This document shows positions 5,552 to 6,009 of a DNA stretch of 6,009 nt, piece after piece (within the stretch, counting starts at the first letter, position 1; each line of letters starts with the position of its first letter). Below the pieces are notes generated by a model. The model was not told the DNA's origin. It saw only the letters and a program-made list of their open reading frames with translations, and did no database searches. The translations under genes were made by a program, and so were the position numbers. The stretch is from the NCBI GenBank assembly GCA_002782345.1, contig PFHO01000054.1, positions 1 through 6,009 of the forward strand, read 5' to 3'. The stretch comes from Candidatus Moranbacteria bacterium CG_4_8_14_3_um_filter_34_16. Its GTDB lineage: Bacteria; Patescibacteriota; Minisyncoccia; Moranbacterales; UBA2206.

Positions 5552-5911
5552 ATGAATATGCAAAATATGCAAGTGATGAAAAACAGCGGAGCTTATATTT
5601 GGACGAATCATTCTAAATACAAGATGTCGCAATATAATTTGAGTCCGATGGCGATAAAAAGCGTTGTTCGGCGACCGGAAAGAAAAGAGGCGGGAATCGC
5701 TCCGAAAACAATCGCAGTGATGAAAAGGAAAGACAACGCTAAAATTAAAAAGGAAATTTGGGTAATGTATCAAAAATTTGGTCAAAAAATGAAAATTATT
5801 TCCACTTGGATTTATCCGGGGACAAGCCCAAAAGGAAAAGAAATTTATATCCCGGACGATGTTTGGGAAGAATTGAAAAAAATAAGAATTGAACAAATTA
5901 TAACTAAGTAG
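5552..5911 (+). CDS. Small uncharacterised protein with a DUF4258-like pattern
   Basis: This 119-residue protein is not firmly recognised. It shows a pattern like DUF4258 domains: a His (20) in WTNHSKYKM, a helix LSPMAIKSVVRRPER (30-44), then strands EIWVMYQ (69-75) and KIISTWIYPG (81-90), ending in a charged helix PDDVWEELKK (101-110). It has no signal peptide or membrane segment and is strongly basic. Several in-frame ATGs occur (5552, 5558, 5567, 5576). GGGA at 5547-5550 is 7 nt before the ATG at 5558, which may be the true start, removing two residues; conserved-looking sequence begins near Trp17. The gap to the HAD gene is only 10 bp, which suggests cotranscription. Composition and codon use look like its neighbours. 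It could be a toxin-like or RNA-interacting small protein, but that is speculation from the pattern only. Confidence 0.7.
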   Translation: MNMQNMQVMKNSGAYIWTNHSKYKMSQYNLSPMAIKSVVRRPERKEAGIAPKTIAVMKRKDNAKIKKEIWVMYQKFGQKMKIISTWIYPGTSPKGKEIYIPDDVWEELKKIRIEQIITK

Positions 5912-5950
5912 ATCAGATTTTTTTAAAGAAGATATTTTTTGGAGTTTTAA

Positions 5951-5959
5951 TGGTATAAT
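5951..5959 (+). promoter_or_regulatory. Extended -10 promoter near the window end
   Basis: TGGTATAAT matches the extended -10 consensus TGnTATAAT exactly. No good -35 is present 16-18 bp upstream, as is common for extended -10 promoters. Transcription would start near 5966. It lies in the 98-bp region after the small gene and in front of a new open frame at 5975, so it probably begins the next transcription unit. Confidence 0.55.
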
Positions 5960-5974
5960 ATCTATTGCGACATA

Positions 5975-6009
5975 ATGATAGAAAATATAAATAATTTTTA
6001 TAACGAAAA
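5975..6009 (+). CDS. Start of a gene running off the window (partial)
   Basis: An ATG at 5975 opens a frame that reads MIENINNFYNE and stays open to the window edge. It follows the extended -10 element by 15 bp, giving a predicted leader of only about 9 nt and no Shine-Dalgarno. Eleven residues are too few to name a family. The frame could be chance, but the promoter placement and same-strand orientation support a real gene start. Confidence 0.4.
   Translation, partial: MIENINNFYNE

Noticed and set aside
5492..5896. Minus-strand 134-codon frame opposite the small C-terminal-operon gene
   Set aside because: It is longer than the + strand gene but rich in Phe, His and Asn with no coherent domain. 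The + strand frame has operon spacing, plausible secondary structure and a DUF4258-like pattern.

Overview
The window looks like chromosomal DNA of an AT-rich bacterium (G+C roughly one third by eye). It is most likely a member of the Candidate Phyla Radiation (Patescibacteria). That placement is inference: it rests on the lysine- and phenylalanine-rich proteins, the compact same-strand layout, and several proteins that resemble the versions I associate with that group (a soluble Alg5/DPM1-like glycosyltransferase, a two-zinc GalT-like protein, a divergent CofD/YvcK protein). TGA acts as a normal stop at the end of the first complete gene, so the Gracilibacteria/SR1 code is not in use. I see no mobile element, CRISPR array, rRNA or tRNA.

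All supported genes lie on the + strand. Positions 1-59 are probably the last 18 codons of an upstream gene. A non-coding stretch (60-240) holds a possible promoter with a GC-rich dyad, then a family 2 glycosyltransferase (241-999). A 211-bp gap (1000-1210) carries two inverted repeats. It is followed by a tight cluster, galT-like (1211-2245), DedA membrane protein (2263-2892) and triosephosphate isomerase (2899-3660), with gaps of 17 and 6 bp, so probably one operon. A 178-bp gap (3661-3838) carries a candidate promoter. Next come a YvcK/CofD-like protein (3839-4861), a HAD-superfamily protein (4882-5541) and a small uncharacterised protein (5552-5911), with gaps of 20 and 10 bp, probably a second operon. 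The last 98 bp contain a clear extended -10 promoter and the start of an open frame that runs off the edge.

The recognisable genes fall around sugar and envelope metabolism. The GalT-like enzyme handles sugar-1-phosphates and nucleotide sugars. The glycosyltransferase would use nucleotide sugars, probably with a polyprenyl-phosphate acceptor. DedA proteins move polyprenyl-phosphate or phospholipids across the membrane. TIM belongs to glycolysis and gluconeogenesis, and YvcK proteins bind UDP-sugars and link carbon status to envelope growth. The functional link is inferred from these families; nothing in the DNA proves it. I found no obvious new multi-gene system. The most interesting points are the small C-terminal-operon protein with a DUF4258-like pattern, an atypical loop 6 in the TIM, a substituted glycine in the YvcK nucleotide loop, and dyad elements upstream of two genes.
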